Shown: positions 19,201 through 27,415, counted from the first letter of the stretch. The stretch is DNA of 64,000 nt from Psychrobacter sp. PG1 (GCF_014897815.1 NZ_JABUZG010000058.1:1-64000), one strand, 5' to 3'. Numbers and translations: made by a program. Notes: generated from the sequence alone by a model not told the origin.

Positions 19201-20029
19201 GTTCACCGGTCGCGACCATACCCACCTGGCCAAGTCTAGCGAACACGAAAAAATCCGCTTTAAAGACATCGTCGCACAGCCGCGTAAAATCATCTCAAGC
19301 CCGACATGGTCAGGTATTGAGTCAGATCAGGTCAGTTATAACGCGGGTTATACCAACGTCCATGAGCTGATTCCATGGCGTACGATTACTGGTCGTCAGC
19401 AGTTTTATCAAGACCATCCTTGGATGCAGGCGTTTGGTGAGCAAATGCAGCAGTATCGTCCACCTATCGATACCAAGACCACTGAGCTGCTCAAAGACGC
19501 TAAACCAAATGGCAATAAAGAGATTGTACTGAACTTCTTAACACCGCACCAAAAATGGGGCATCCACAGTACCTACTCTGAAAACTTGCTGATGCTGACC
19601 CTAAGTCGCGGTGGACCTTGTGTCTGGATGTCAGAAGTCGATGCGCAAAAAGCCGGCATCGTCGATAACGATTGGATTGAGCTGTTCAATGCCAATGGGG
19701 CAATCACTGCCCGTGCTATCGTTAGCCAGCGGGTCAAAGAAGGCATGACCATGATGTATCACGCCCAAGAAAAACTGGTCAATATTCCCGGTTCTGAGCA
19801 AACAGGCACGCGCGGCGGTATCCATAATTCGGTCACTCGGACGATTTTGAAACCGACGCATATGATTGGCAGCTATGCCCAGCAGTCTTATGGCTTTAAC
19901 TATTATGGCACCGTCGGTTGTAACCGTGATGAATTTGTCGTGATTCGTAAAATGTCAAAAATCGACTGGCTAGAAGACAAACCCGATAACGAATTGCCAC
20001 GTCCGTTACCAACCAGCATTGAAGGGTAA
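16271..20029 (+). CDS. narG: Respiratory nitrate reductase alpha subunit NarG
   Basis: The 1252-residue catalytic subunit, close to the 1247 of E. coli, reduces nitrate to nitrite at a bis-MGD molybdenum centre on the cytoplasmic side of the membrane. The FS0 iron-sulphur ligands are visible as H50, C54, C58 and C93 (STHGVNCTGSCSWKIY and EPRGCPRG). The aspartate that ligates molybdenum lies in SFYDWYCDLP near residue 222. Family-typical blocks include YAAGSRYLSLIGG, IIAWGSNVPQTRTPDAHF, GAGMNHWYHLDMNYR and the C-terminal NYYGTVGCNRDEFV. It heads narGHJI and would work with the transporters and NarXL upstream. Its short N-terminal region carries no twin-arginine export signal. Confidence 0.97.
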   Translation: MSHLLDQFRFFKRKQGEFSDGHGETRDESRDWENVYRSRWQYDKVVRSTHGVNCTGSCSWKIYVKNGLVTWETQQTDYPETRPDLPNHEPRGCPRGASYSWYMYSANRVKYPKVRKPLLKLWREAKAQYPDPVDAWGSIVQDPIKAEQYKSKRGLGGFIRSTWAEVNEIIAASNVYTAKTFGPDRIVGFSPIPAMSMVSYAAGSRYLSLIGGVCLSFYDWYCDLPPASPMVWGEQTDVPESADWYNSDYIIAWGSNVPQTRTPDAHFFTEVRYKGTKTVSITPDYAEVSKLTDLWLNPKQGTDAAVAQAFCHVIIKEFYLKQPSDYFLDYAKRYTDLPVLVMLEGEEGARHAGRYLRASDLIDNLGQENNPEWKTIGLNSDGELVSPLGSIGYRWGEKGKWNLEQKNGTTGAEIDLTLTLNDSNETCVVGFDYFGHVDHPHFTSVPGEAIQQKTVPCKTITLADGSTAIVATVFDLTVANLGVDNGVGGEHVTDDYNDATVPGTPAWQEVITGLSRERVIQVAREFAENAHKTHGKSMIIIGAGMNHWYHLDMNYRGVINMLMLCGCIGKSGGGWAHYVGQEKLRPQTGWLPLAFALDWHRPPRHMNGTSFFYNHSSQWRHETISAHEILSPLVDKKFFPEHMLDYNIQAERAGWLPSAPQLNRNPLTIAAKAADCGKDVEEYVVDSLQDGSLRFACESPDNPDNFPRNMFIWRSNLLGSSGKGHEYMLHYFLGTKNGLLNKENAKGHLQPKEVDWVDKGPTGKLDLVVTLDFRMSSTCLYSDIVLPTATWYEKDDMNTSDMHPFIHPLTAATDPAWESKTDWEIYKGIAKSFSEVSKGHLGVETDVVTLPMQHDTPGELAQPFGGTDWKTAGEKPVPGKNCPMIKVVERDYPNTYAKFTSLGPALEKLGNGSKGLNWDMKTEVKQLGDLNHRVTETGISEGRPRLNTAINASEMILMLAPETNGHVAVKGWAALSEFTGRDHTHLAKSSEHEKIRFKDIVAQPRKIISSPTWSGIESDQVSYNAGYTNVHELIPWRTITGRQQFYQDHPWMQAFGEQMQQYRPPIDTKTTELLKDAKPNGNKEIVLNFLTPHQKWGIHSTYSENLLMLTLSRGGPCVWMSEVDAQKAGIVDNDWIELFNANGAITARAIVSQRVKEGMTMMYHAQEKLVNIPGSEQTGTRGGIHNSVTRTILKPTHMIGSYAQQSYGFNYYGTVGCNRDEFVVIRKMSKIDWLEDKPDNELPRPLPTSIEG

Positions 20030-20051
20030 AGCTGTTTCTTCTATCGAAAAA

Positions 20052-20071
20052 ATATCCTGATTTCAGGATAT
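20052..20071 (+). other. Intercistronic hairpin between narG and narH
   Basis: ATATCCTGA and TCAGGATAT form a near-continuous inverted repeat with a loop of four or fewer bases. No T-run follows, so it is more likely an RNA processing or stability element than a terminator; narH is needed in stoichiometric amounts with narG. Confidence 0.6.
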
Positions 20072-20121
20072 CTAGGAAGAACATAAAGTTGCTTTTTTAC
20101 TATTATTTGGAGCACAGATCC

Positions 20122-21660
20122 ATGAAAATTCGTTCGCAAGTCGGCATGGTGCTTAACCTTGATAAATGTATCGGTTGTCACACCTGCTCAGTCACCTGTA
20201 AAAACGTCTGGACCAGCCGTGAAGGTATGGAGTATGCGTGGTTTAACAACGTTGAATCAAAACCCGGTATCGGCTACCCCAAAGAGTGGGAAAACCAAAC
20301 CAAATGGAAAGGCGGTTGGATACGCAATGCCAATGGCACTATCAATCCGCGTATCGGCGGTAAGTTCAGAGTACTCGCCAATATCTTTGCTAACCCTGAC
20401 CTGCCAGAGATTGATGACTATTACGAGCCGTTTGATTTCGATTATCAGCATCTACATACCGCCCCTATCAGCAACCATCAACCTATCGCCCGCCCGCGCT
20501 CAGCCATCACTGGCAAGCGTATGCAAAAGATTGAATGGGGTCCTAACTGGGAAGAAATCCTCGGCTCAGAGTTTGAAAAACGTCGCAAAGATAAGAACTT
20601 TGACAACATTCAAGCGGAGATTTATGGCGAGTACGAAAACACCTTTATGATGTATTTGCCACGTCTGTGCGAGCATTGCTTGAACCCTACTTGTGTGGCG
20701 TCATGCCCAAGTGGCGCGATTTATAAGCGTGAAGAAGACGGCATTGTCTTGATTGACCAAGAAAAATGTCGCGGCTGGCGCATGTGTATCTCAGGCTGCC
20801 CGTATAAAAAGATTTACTACAACTGGAAGTCGGGGAAATCTGAAAAATGCATCTTCTGTTATCCCCGTATTGAAGCCGGCTTGCCAACCGTTTGTTCAGA
20901 AACCTGTGTTGGTCGTATCCGCTACTTGGGCGTACTGCTTTATGACGCGGACAAAATCGCTGAAGCAGCAAGCACACCTAACGAGCAAGACCTTTATCAA
21001 GCACAGCTAGACGTATTTTTAGATCCAAACGACCCTGCTGTTATCGCTCAAGCATTAAAAGACGGTGTACCGCAATCGGTCATTGATTCAGCCCAGCGCT
21101 CACCAGTTTATAAACTAGCGATGGATTGGAAACTTGCGCTACCGCTACACCCTGAATACCGCACGCTACCGATGGTTTGGTATGTACCGCCATTATCACC
21201 GATTCAAAATGCTGCTGAAGCAGGCAAAGTCGGTATGGATGGCTTGATTCCAGATGTCGACAGTTTACGTATTCCACTGCGCTATTTAGCAAACATGCTT
21301 ACCGCAGGCGATGAAGAGCCAGTTCGTCTAGCATTGAAGCGCCTACTTGCTATGCGTAGCTACAAGCGTATGCAATTGGTTGAAAAACAAGAAGTCCAAA
21401 GTATCTTGGATGATGTGGGTTTGACCAAGCTGCAAGTGGAAGAGATGTACCGCTACTTGGCTATCGCCAACTACGAAGATCGCTTTGTGATTCCAACGGC
21501 GCATCGTGAAGAAGCATTGAGTGACGCATTCGCTGAGCGTAATGGTTGCGGATTCACCTTTGGCGAAGGCTGTTCAGGACATTCGGACAATAGCATGTTT
21601 GGACAACGCAAAACCAATCGCCGCGATTTTATCGATACTGTCCAAAAGTGGGAGTCATAA
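20122..21660 (+). CDS. narH: Respiratory nitrate reductase beta subunit NarH
   Basis: A 512-residue electron-transfer subunit, the same length as in E. coli, carrying three [4Fe-4S] and one [3Fe-4S] cluster. Four cysteine motifs are visible: CIGCHTCSVTCKNVW near the N-terminus, CEHCLNPTCVASCPSGAIY, CRGWRMCISGCPYKK (tryptophan replacing one cysteine, as expected for the [3Fe-4S] site) and KCIFCYPRIEAGLPTVCSETC. It passes electrons from NarI to NarG on the cytoplasmic face. The start at 20122 (MKIRSQVGMV) is taken because it has a GGAG-type site and matches family N-termini; the frame extends 11 codons upstream. Only one base separates its stop from narJ. Confidence 0.97.
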   Translation: MKIRSQVGMVLNLDKCIGCHTCSVTCKNVWTSREGMEYAWFNNVESKPGIGYPKEWENQTKWKGGWIRNANGTINPRIGGKFRVLANIFANPDLPEIDDYYEPFDFDYQHLHTAPISNHQPIARPRSAITGKRMQKIEWGPNWEEILGSEFEKRRKDKNFDNIQAEIYGEYENTFMMYLPRLCEHCLNPTCVASCPSGAIYKREEDGIVLIDQEKCRGWRMCISGCPYKKIYYNWKSGKSEKCIFCYPRIEAGLPTVCSETCVGRIRYLGVLLYDADKIAEAASTPNEQDLYQAQLDVFLDPNDPAVIAQALKDGVPQSVIDSAQRSPVYKLAMDWKLALPLHPEYRTLPMVWYVPPLSPIQNAAEAGKVGMDGLIPDVDSLRIPLRYLANMLTAGDEEPVRLALKRLLAMRSYKRMQLVEKQEVQSILDDVGLTKLQVEEMYRYLAIANYEDRFVIPTAHREEALSDAFAERNGCGFTFGEGCSGHSDNSMFGQRKTNRRDFIDTVQKWES

Positions 21661-21661
21661 G

Positions 21662-22516
21662 ATGCAAACTACTCAACTTAATAACAGCACTTCAGTGCAT
21701 GAGCCAATTACCCAACCAACCATCGGCCATTCAGACTTAAAACTACTCAAGGTACTCAGTCTACTTATCGATTATCCAAGTAATGAGCTGTTTCTCGGCG
21801 ATACGCTTGCCGATTGCACAGAGATTGTCGCCAAATCAACACTGATTAGCCCAGAAGTACGTGCGCAAATCATCGACTTGATTGAAGATTTAATCGATAC
21901 CGGCTCTCTTGAGGCGCAAGCGCGTTATGACGGTCTGTTTGAGCGTGGTCGTTCTTTATCATTGTGGTTGTTTGAGCATGTACATGGCGAATCGCGCGAC
22001 CGTGGTCAAGCGATGGTTGATTTGATGGGTCAATATCAAGAAGCGGGCTTTGAGATTAGCGTCAAAGAGCTGCCTGATTATCTGCCTTTATATCTCGAAT
22101 TTTTAGCGTATCAAGCAACCATTATTGAAGACGACATTCAAATTCGTATGGATATCGCTGATGTGAGCCATATCCTCGCTTTGCTTGCCGCCAGATTAGA
22201 GGGTCGCGGTAGCTTGTATAAAGGCTGCTTCAATGCGCTATTACAAATCGCTGGTAAACCGCTCGATATCGTTGAAGAGTATCAAGAAAAAATCAGCAAA
22301 GAGAAGCGTGATGACAGCTTTGAGGCATTAGACAAAGAATGGGAAGAAGAAGTGGTGACGTTTTTAGATGCGCAACAAGAAGAGCGTTGCTCGTCAAAAA
22401 CAAGTACCCAAAATCTTGCAGCAAAAGCTGGTATAAAAAATGCCTCTGCTACAAATGCGGTCGATGCTCCAGTGCACTGGGTAGATTTTAAAACCAACCA
22501 ACCGGTTAAATCATAA
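21662..22516 (+). CDS. narJ: Nitrate reductase assembly chaperone NarJ
   Basis: A 284-residue TorD-family chaperone (NarJ proteins are usually about 230-250). It binds apo-NarG and helps insert the molybdenum cofactor before membrane docking. Family features include the LKVLSLLIDYPSNEL start of the helical domain, GLFERGRSLSLWLFEHVHGESRDRGQAM split around residues 100-125, and the PDYLPLYLEFL segment. The start at 21662 immediately follows the narH stop. The last 50 residues are a low-complexity Glu/Lys/Ala/Ser tail, ending HWVDFKTNQPV, which accounts for the extra length. The genes are probably translationally coupled. Confidence 0.95.
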   Translation: MQTTQLNNSTSVHEPITQPTIGHSDLKLLKVLSLLIDYPSNELFLGDTLADCTEIVAKSTLISPEVRAQIIDLIEDLIDTGSLEAQARYDGLFERGRSLSLWLFEHVHGESRDRGQAMVDLMGQYQEAGFEISVKELPDYLPLYLEFLAYQATIIEDDIQIRMDIADVSHILALLAARLEGRGSLYKGCFNALLQIAGKPLDIVEEYQEKISKEKRDDSFEALDKEWEEEVVTFLDAQQEERCSSKTSTQNLAAKAGIKNASATNAVDAPVHWVDFKTNQPVKS

Positions 22517-22530
22517 TAAGGAGAAAGGAC

Positions 22531-23256
22531 ATGAATATCGCAGATCCTAGTGTGCAGTCTTTAGCCAACCTAAACTGGCTACAAATTTTCCTTTTTGGCG
22601 TTTATCCGTATGTGGCATTGACCATCGCTATTATTGGTACTTGGGTACGTTTTGATTTATCTCAGTATTCATGGAAGACGGGCTCGACGCAGATGCTCAG
22701 AAGCAAAAACATGCGCCTTGCCAGCAACTTATTCCACGTTGGCATTATCGTGGTGCTCCTCGGTCATTTATTTGGCATGTTGACGCCGCATTTTCTTTAT
22801 GATCGCTTTATCAGCGCCGGACATAAGCAGATTTTAGCGGTGGTCGTTGGGGGTATCGCAGGGGTGTTTTGTTGGTTTGGCTTAGTCATGCTCATGTGGC
22901 GACGCTTTATCGATGACCGTATCTCAAACACCTCATCGTTCTCAGACAAGCTGGTACTGGTGCTGTTATTTATCCAGCTAAACTTGGGTCTGCTTTCCAT
23001 CTTTACGTCAGTGAAGCATTTAGATGGCTATACCATGATGAATTTGGCAGGCTGGGCACAGGACATCACAATTTTAAGACCTTTGCAGGCAGCGGCGCGC
23101 ATTGAGCAAACTGACTTAATTTATCAGCTGCATATGGCGCTCGGCATCACCCTGATTGCGATATTTCCGTTTACACGGCTTATTCATATCATTAGCGCAC
23201 CAATTTGGTATTTCGGGCGTCGCTATCAAATTGTCAGACAAAAGAACTCTCAGTAA
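22531..23256 (+). CDS. narI: Respiratory nitrate reductase gamma subunit NarI (cytochrome b)
   Basis: A 241-residue membrane cytochrome b with five hydrophobic helices, which oxidises quinol and passes electrons to NarH. Haem-ligand histidines are expected in NLFHVGIIVVLLGHLFGM (helix 2) and in YQLHMALGITLIAIFPFTRLIHI near the end; both stretches are present. A GGAG-AAAGGAC ribosome site precedes the ATG. It completes narGHJI; a 13-base inverted repeat follows before the parvulin gene. Confidence 0.95.
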   Translation: MNIADPSVQSLANLNWLQIFLFGVYPYVALTIAIIGTWVRFDLSQYSWKTGSTQMLRSKNMRLASNLFHVGIIVVLLGHLFGMLTPHFLYDRFISAGHKQILAVVVGGIAGVFCWFGLVMLMWRRFIDDRISNTSSFSDKLVLVLLFIQLNLGLLSIFTSVKHLDGYTMMNLAGWAQDITILRPLQAAARIEQTDLIYQLHMALGITLIAIFPFTRLIHIISAPIWYFGRRYQIVRQKNSQ

Positions 23257-23262
23257 GGCTAT

Positions 23263-23320
23263 AGAGCAGTATCTAAATGGAACGGCGTTTTTGACCCTAT
23301 CCTCACCTAGATACTGCTCT
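23263..23320 (+). other. Inverted repeat between narI and the parvulin gene
   Basis: AGAGCAGTATCTA (23263-23275) and TAGATACTGCTCT (23308-23320) are a perfect 13-base inverted repeat around a 32-base loop. Only two T residues follow, so termination would be weak; partial read-through into the parvulin gene or RNA processing are both possible. Confidence 0.65.
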
Positions 23321-23399
23321 TTACCCTACCTTTAACGATGAATCAACACGCCCTATATTTTAGAATTTCTATTACCAGAATCCTTAGTGGAGCAAAGCC

Positions 23400-24458
23400 A
23401 TGACTGTCAGTACCTACAATCCAGCCGACCATGCGACCAACCAAAACGCTCATGTGCATAGTGGCAATCATCACAGCCATGATAATGACAATCACAGTCA
23501 CAGTCACAGTCATGCCGATCACACCCCTACTGGTCGCGGTGATGATATTCTTAGAGTAATGCCAACCTTATCTGATTTGCAAAAACCGCATTCTGACCAA
23601 GAGTTCATCGAAAAAGCAATGGCAGAAGAGCGCAGCAACCATAAAAACCTGATTGCCTCTAGCCGTGATGAGCTGCCTTCAGTGACGGTCAATGGGGTGA
23701 TGATAGATAGAACCAATATCGCCCAAGAGCTGCAATATCATCCAGCAGAAAACAAAGAAGGTGCCGTCTTTTTAGCGACACAAGCGCTGGTTGTGCGCGA
23801 ATTACTCAGACTGGCGGTTTTAGATGAGCCAAGTCTTGGTGAAGCGGCGTGGGAAAACGACGAAGAGCAAGCTATCTCTACTTTAATAGACAAAAACGTT
23901 CAAGCAACGATGCCAGATATGGCAACTTGTGAGCGCTATTATAAGCAGAATATGACTGACTTTAAGACTGACCCCATTATGACCGTACGCCATATTTTAT
24001 TGGCATGCCCGCCTGAAGATGGTGATGAGCGCTTAAAGCTCAAAAAGACCGCGTACGAGTTTATCGAACAAATCAAAAATAACGCCAATCCTGATGCCGA
24101 GTTTATCCAGTTAGCACGCCAGCATTCGGCTTGCCCTTCAAAAGAGCAAGGCGGCGAATTGGGTGTAATTAGCAAAGGTCAAACCGTACCAGAATTTGAA
24201 GGTGTATTGTTTAAGCTCGATAAAGGACTTGCACCAAGCCCTATCGAAAGCCGTTACGGTTTTCACATCGTTGAGGTGCTCAATAAAGAACCTGGGATAC
24301 AGATGACTTATGAGCAAGTCAGCCCTGCAATCCATAATAAATTGAGCCAACAAGCCTTTCACCAATCATTATGCGACTACTTGTTTACCTTAGCGCATGA
24401 GGCTGATATCCAAGGTATCGAGATGACGCTTGAGCAAGAGAATATATTCCGCGGCTAA
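23400..24458 (+). CDS. Parvulin-type peptidyl-prolyl isomerase with His-rich N-terminus
   Basis: A 352-residue protein with a rotamase domain of about 95 residues: MTVRHILLACPPE near 200, FIQLARQHSACPSKEQGGELG, KGQTVPEFEGVLFKLDKG, and RYGFHIVEVL. Before it lie helical chaperone-like sequence and an N-terminal stretch (residues about 15-45) with roughly a dozen histidines in SHSHSHADH-like runs, a likely nickel/zinc/copper binding tail. No signal peptide, so cytosolic. A parvulin gene directly after narGHJI is also known from Pseudomonas, where a role in nitrate reductase maturation is proposed. A GGAG lies 10 bases before the ATG at 23400. Confidence 0.85.
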   Translation: MTVSTYNPADHATNQNAHVHSGNHHSHDNDNHSHSHSHADHTPTGRGDDILRVMPTLSDLQKPHSDQEFIEKAMAEERSNHKNLIASSRDELPSVTVNGVMIDRTNIAQELQYHPAENKEGAVFLATQALVVRELLRLAVLDEPSLGEAAWENDEEQAISTLIDKNVQATMPDMATCERYYKQNMTDFKTDPIMTVRHILLACPPEDGDERLKLKKTAYEFIEQIKNNANPDAEFIQLARQHSACPSKEQGGELGVISKGQTVPEFEGVLFKLDKGLAPSPIESRYGFHIVEVLNKEPGIQMTYEQVSPAIHNKLSQQAFHQSLCDYLFTLAHEADIQGIEMTLEQENIFRG

Positions 24459-24602
24459 GCAGTCCGCTGTCGGTCACTTAATTCTTATGTTATAAAGTAG
24501 CTGCTATGGTATAAAGGTTCTTGTGATACAACACCCTTTTTATGCTATGTGTCGTTCAATATCAATAACACAGTTCAATATTAATAAAATGAGTAGACGT
24601 TT

Positions 24603-25898
24603 ATGATTACGGTTGCAGGACTTATCTCTGAAATACAGCAGCGTATAGAAGCTTATAATACTAACGACTATCCGCTACACAAAAGAGTGGTCGAAAGCTA
24701 CGACTTATTAGACAGCCGTCATCATATATTGGCAGAAGATATTGTCTCGCCTTTTGCCATACCAAGACAAAATCTATCGGCGATGGATGGTTATGCGATC
24801 GCTAAAGACAGCATACTCTCAGCAGACAGCACGATTGATATCGTGGGTGAATCACAAGCAGGCAGTCCTTATAGTAGCGACATTTCAGCAGGACAAGGGG
24901 TGCGTATTTTTACCGGTGCGGTCGTTCCTGACAGCTGTGATACGGTCATCATGCAAGAAAATACCAACTTTGCCGCCATAAAAGACCGCATTGATAAATC
25001 ACAGCCTTATGCTATTACCCTCAGTCAAGACGCTAAGCATGATGACAATATCCGTAAACAAGGCGAAGAAATTAAAGCTGGCGAAGCGGTTTTATTAAAG
25101 GGTAAACGCCTAAATCCTGCTGATATTAGCTTATTGGCTAATTTGGGCTTTGGTCAAGTGACGGTATATCAGCCTTTAATCGTTGGGGTACTGGCAACAG
25201 GTGATGAGCTAGTGGCCATTGGCAATGAGCTGACGAGTTTGGCGCAAATCTATAACTCGAACACGCCTACCCTAAAAAGCTTACTCGCTGATTTGCCCAT
25301 CACTATTCGTGATTATGGCATTATCCCAGATGACCTAAATAAAACCACCACCGCCGTAACCCAAGCCATGCAAGAGTGCGACGTCCTTATCTCTACCGCT
25401 GGCGTATCGGTCGGCGACTATGATTTTTTAACCACCGTCATTGAGCAGCTTGGGCAGATTAACCACTATAAAGTCGCGATGAAACCCGGTAAGCCATTTG
25501 TCTTTGGCGAGCTGACTAAAGATCTTGCCAAGCCCGTGCTATATTTTGGCTTACCCGGCAATCCGCTATCGACCATCGTTGGTAGCCTACAATTTGTGAT
25601 CCCAGCCTTGTGGCAAATGGCAGGCGCTGCGCCACAAGAGCGACCGATGCAGTTAAGTCTCACTGCAACGCTTAAAAATGATATCAAAAAATCAGCGGGA
25701 CGGATGGATTTTCAAAGAGGCATATTGTCCCAAAACGAACTTGGCGATTTCCAAGTTGAAAGCTTTACCAAGCAACAATCGCACCGTATCAAACAACTAA
25801 GCCATGCCAACTGCTTCATTGTACTAGCACAAGATTCTGGCAATGTAGCCGCTGGTGAAACCGTAAAAGTGCAACCTTTCCCTTGGTTGCATCGCTGA
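24603..25898 (+). CDS. moeA: Molybdopterin molybdenumtransferase MoeA
   Basis: A 431-residue enzyme that inserts molybdate into adenylylated molybdopterin. Characteristic blocks are FAIPRQNLSAMDGYAIA (about 55-70), GVRIFTGAVVPDSCDTVIMQE, GVLATGDELV, ISTAGVSVGDYDF and KPGKPFVFGEL with LPGNPLSTIV. The domain order, from an elongated N-terminal part through the MoaB/MogA-like fold to the C-terminal beta barrel, is complete. Although adjacent to the parvulin gene in the same direction, 144 bases separate them, so a separate promoter is possible. Cofactor supply for NarG is the obvious context. Confidence 0.95.
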   Translation: MITVAGLISEIQQRIEAYNTNDYPLHKRVVESYDLLDSRHHILAEDIVSPFAIPRQNLSAMDGYAIAKDSILSADSTIDIVGESQAGSPYSSDISAGQGVRIFTGAVVPDSCDTVIMQENTNFAAIKDRIDKSQPYAITLSQDAKHDDNIRKQGEEIKAGEAVLLKGKRLNPADISLLANLGFGQVTVYQPLIVGVLATGDELVAIGNELTSLAQIYNSNTPTLKSLLADLPITIRDYGIIPDDLNKTTTAVTQAMQECDVLISTAGVSVGDYDFLTTVIEQLGQINHYKVAMKPGKPFVFGELTKDLAKPVLYFGLPGNPLSTIVGSLQFVIPALWQMAGAAPQERPMQLSLTATLKNDIKKSAGRMDFQRGILSQNELGDFQVESFTKQQSHRIKQLSHANCFIVLAQDSGNVAAGETVKVQPFPWLHR

Positions 25899-25958
25899 AT
25901 AATAGCTAAACAACAGCTAAACAATTGAATCATTAATAACGGTATAGTTAAAAAGTTG

Positions 25959-26023
25959 CATGGCTAATCAATTGTATAACGAGTTACACAGTTAATCATT
26001 CTTTATACTGTTGATTAGCCATG
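25959..26023. other. Large stem-loop between moeA and moaA
   Basis: CATGGCTAATCAA (25959-25971) and TTGATTAGCCATG (26011-26023) form a perfect 13-base stem. After one G-T wobble and one mismatch it continues with GTATA (25974-25978) pairing TATAC (26004-26008). The structure is 65 bases, and no T-run follows. Its role is unknown; it is not a plain terminator and does not obviously match the molybdenum-cofactor riboswitch. Confidence 0.6.
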
Positions 26024-26082
26024 AATCATGAGAAACTGCTTGGGGCGTATGTTGATTTTAAAAATCATAACCAAGTAGCATC

Positions 26083-26098
26083 TACTACTTTAGTGGTA
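26083..26098. promoter_or_regulatory. NarL-type 7-2-7 palindrome ahead of moaA
   Basis: TACTACT (26083-26089), two bases, then AGTGGTA (26092-26098). The left heptamer is identical to the one ahead of narG (16085) and the right one differs only in its first base. The position, 135 bases before the moaA start, suits control of molybdenum-cofactor synthesis by nitrate. Confidence 0.6.
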
Positions 26099-26232
26099 GT
26101 TTTTGGGTCACTTACGGTGAATGGTTATTTGCTAGCAAGCTGTCATAATCGTGTTTAAATAGAACTTCCCACTCACAACCTGAGGCAACGCCTAAAAGTA
26201 CACACTATACTTAATATTAATGGTAATCATCT

Positions 26233-27348
26233 ATGAACCATCTTGCCCCTACCCTAGGTAATGCGCAATTGTATGCGCCTGCCGCTGCACCCGTTATTTT
26301 TGATGGTGACTCATCATCGAACGTTGCATCGAAAACTGCTAGCACGTCGACGTATTTTCCGGTCACGCTCTCTCAACCATTAACCGATGGTTTCGCACGA
26401 CGTCTCACCTACTTACGTCTATCGATTACTGATTTCTGTAATTTTCGCTGTGAATATTGCCTGCCCAATGGCTATCAAGGCAAACCACCACAAAATGAGC
26501 TTAGCGTCACTGAAATTGCTACTTTAATCCGTGGATTTGCGGAAGTTGGTACTAAAAAAGTCAGGATTACGGGCGGTGAACCCTCTATACGCCGTGATGT
26601 GGTCGATATTATTAAAACAATCAAAAACACCGAAGGCATTGAAACCGTTGCCATGACCAGTAATGGTTATAAGCTTGGTAAGCACTTAGCCAGCTGGCAA
26701 GCGGCTGGACTGAATCAGCTTAATATCAGTATGGACAGCTTTGATGCTGTTACTTTTCATAAGATGACCGGTTTTGATATGTTGCCGCAGCTGTTGACTG
26801 ATATGGATAAATTACTAGCGACCACGGATATCAAACTAAAAATAAACAGTATTTTAATGGCTGAAACTGCCTTTGAAAATCTGATGAATGGCATCGACTA
26901 TGTCAAAGATAGAGCTGTTACTTATCGGTTTATTGAATTTATGCAAACCAGTGACAACAGCGACTTATTTTTTGCGCAGCACGCACAGTCCGATATTATT
27001 ACCAATTACTTATTAAAAAACGGCTGGCAAACCCATGTCCGTGGCAGCAATGACGGTCCAGCGATAGAATATAGCCATCCAGATTATAAAGGCCGTATCG
27101 GCATGATTGCTCCTTATGCTGCCCATTTTTGTGACAGTTGTAATCGTCTGCGGGTCAGCAGTCAAGGCAAGGTGCATCTGTGTCTATTTGATCAAGGTAA
27201 CTACGATATTCGTCAGCATCTCGAACAAGACGATGTGGCAGGGCTTGTGAATACCTTGCACAGCTTTATGCCGATTAAACCTGAGCATCATCATCTTCAC
27301 GAATCAAACAGCGGCATGATGAATAACTTGTCGATGATTGGTGGTTAG
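26233..27348 (+). CDS. moaA: GTP 3',8-cyclase MoaA (radical SAM)
   Basis: The 371-residue enzyme starts molybdenum-cofactor synthesis from GTP. The N-terminal radical SAM cluster is FCNFRCEYCLP (CxxxCxxC, near residue 75), followed by RITGGEPSIRRDV for SAM binding. The second cluster at the C-terminus is FCDSCNRLRVSSQGKVHLC, and the protein ends in Gly-Gly, as required for activity in MoaA. The first 40 residues (Ala/Ser/Thr-rich) are longer than in E. coli MoaA and appear non-conserved. It opens a run of cofactor genes, moaA-moaB-mobA-moaC-moaD-moaE, in one direction. Confidence 0.95.
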   Translation: MNHLAPTLGNAQLYAPAAAPVIFDGDSSSNVASKTASTSTYFPVTLSQPLTDGFARRLTYLRLSITDFCNFRCEYCLPNGYQGKPPQNELSVTEIATLIRGFAEVGTKKVRITGGEPSIRRDVVDIIKTIKNTEGIETVAMTSNGYKLGKHLASWQAAGLNQLNISMDSFDAVTFHKMTGFDMLPQLLTDMDKLLATTDIKLKINSILMAETAFENLMNGIDYVKDRAVTYRFIEFMQTSDNSDLFFAQHAQSDIITNYLLKNGWQTHVRGSNDGPAIEYSHPDYKGRIGMIAPYAAHFCDSCNRLRVSSQGKVHLCLFDQGNYDIRQHLEQDDVAGLVNTLHSFMPIKPEHHHLHESNSGMMNNLSMIGG

Positions 27349-27415
27349 AATCAAAAATATACCAATAATTAAATTTCTCATTTTTTATAACAAGCCTATT
27401 TATTAAGGATTATTC

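Noticed and set aside
23460-23520. Short CA-rich direct repeats in the parvulin gene taken as CRISPR-like
   Set aside because: They are codon repeats for histidine and serine inside a coding frame; no spacer structure exists here or elsewhere in the window.
26052-26069. FNR-like inverted repeat TTGATTTTAAAAATCAT ahead of moaA
   Set aside because: The half-sites are 7 instead of 4 bases apart, which does not fit the FNR consensus; the A+T-rich stretch can arise by chance.
25959-26232. Molybdenum cofactor riboswitch in the moaA leader
   Set aside because: A hairpin is present, but the conserved multi-stem arrangement of the known Moco RNA could not be recognised by eye.
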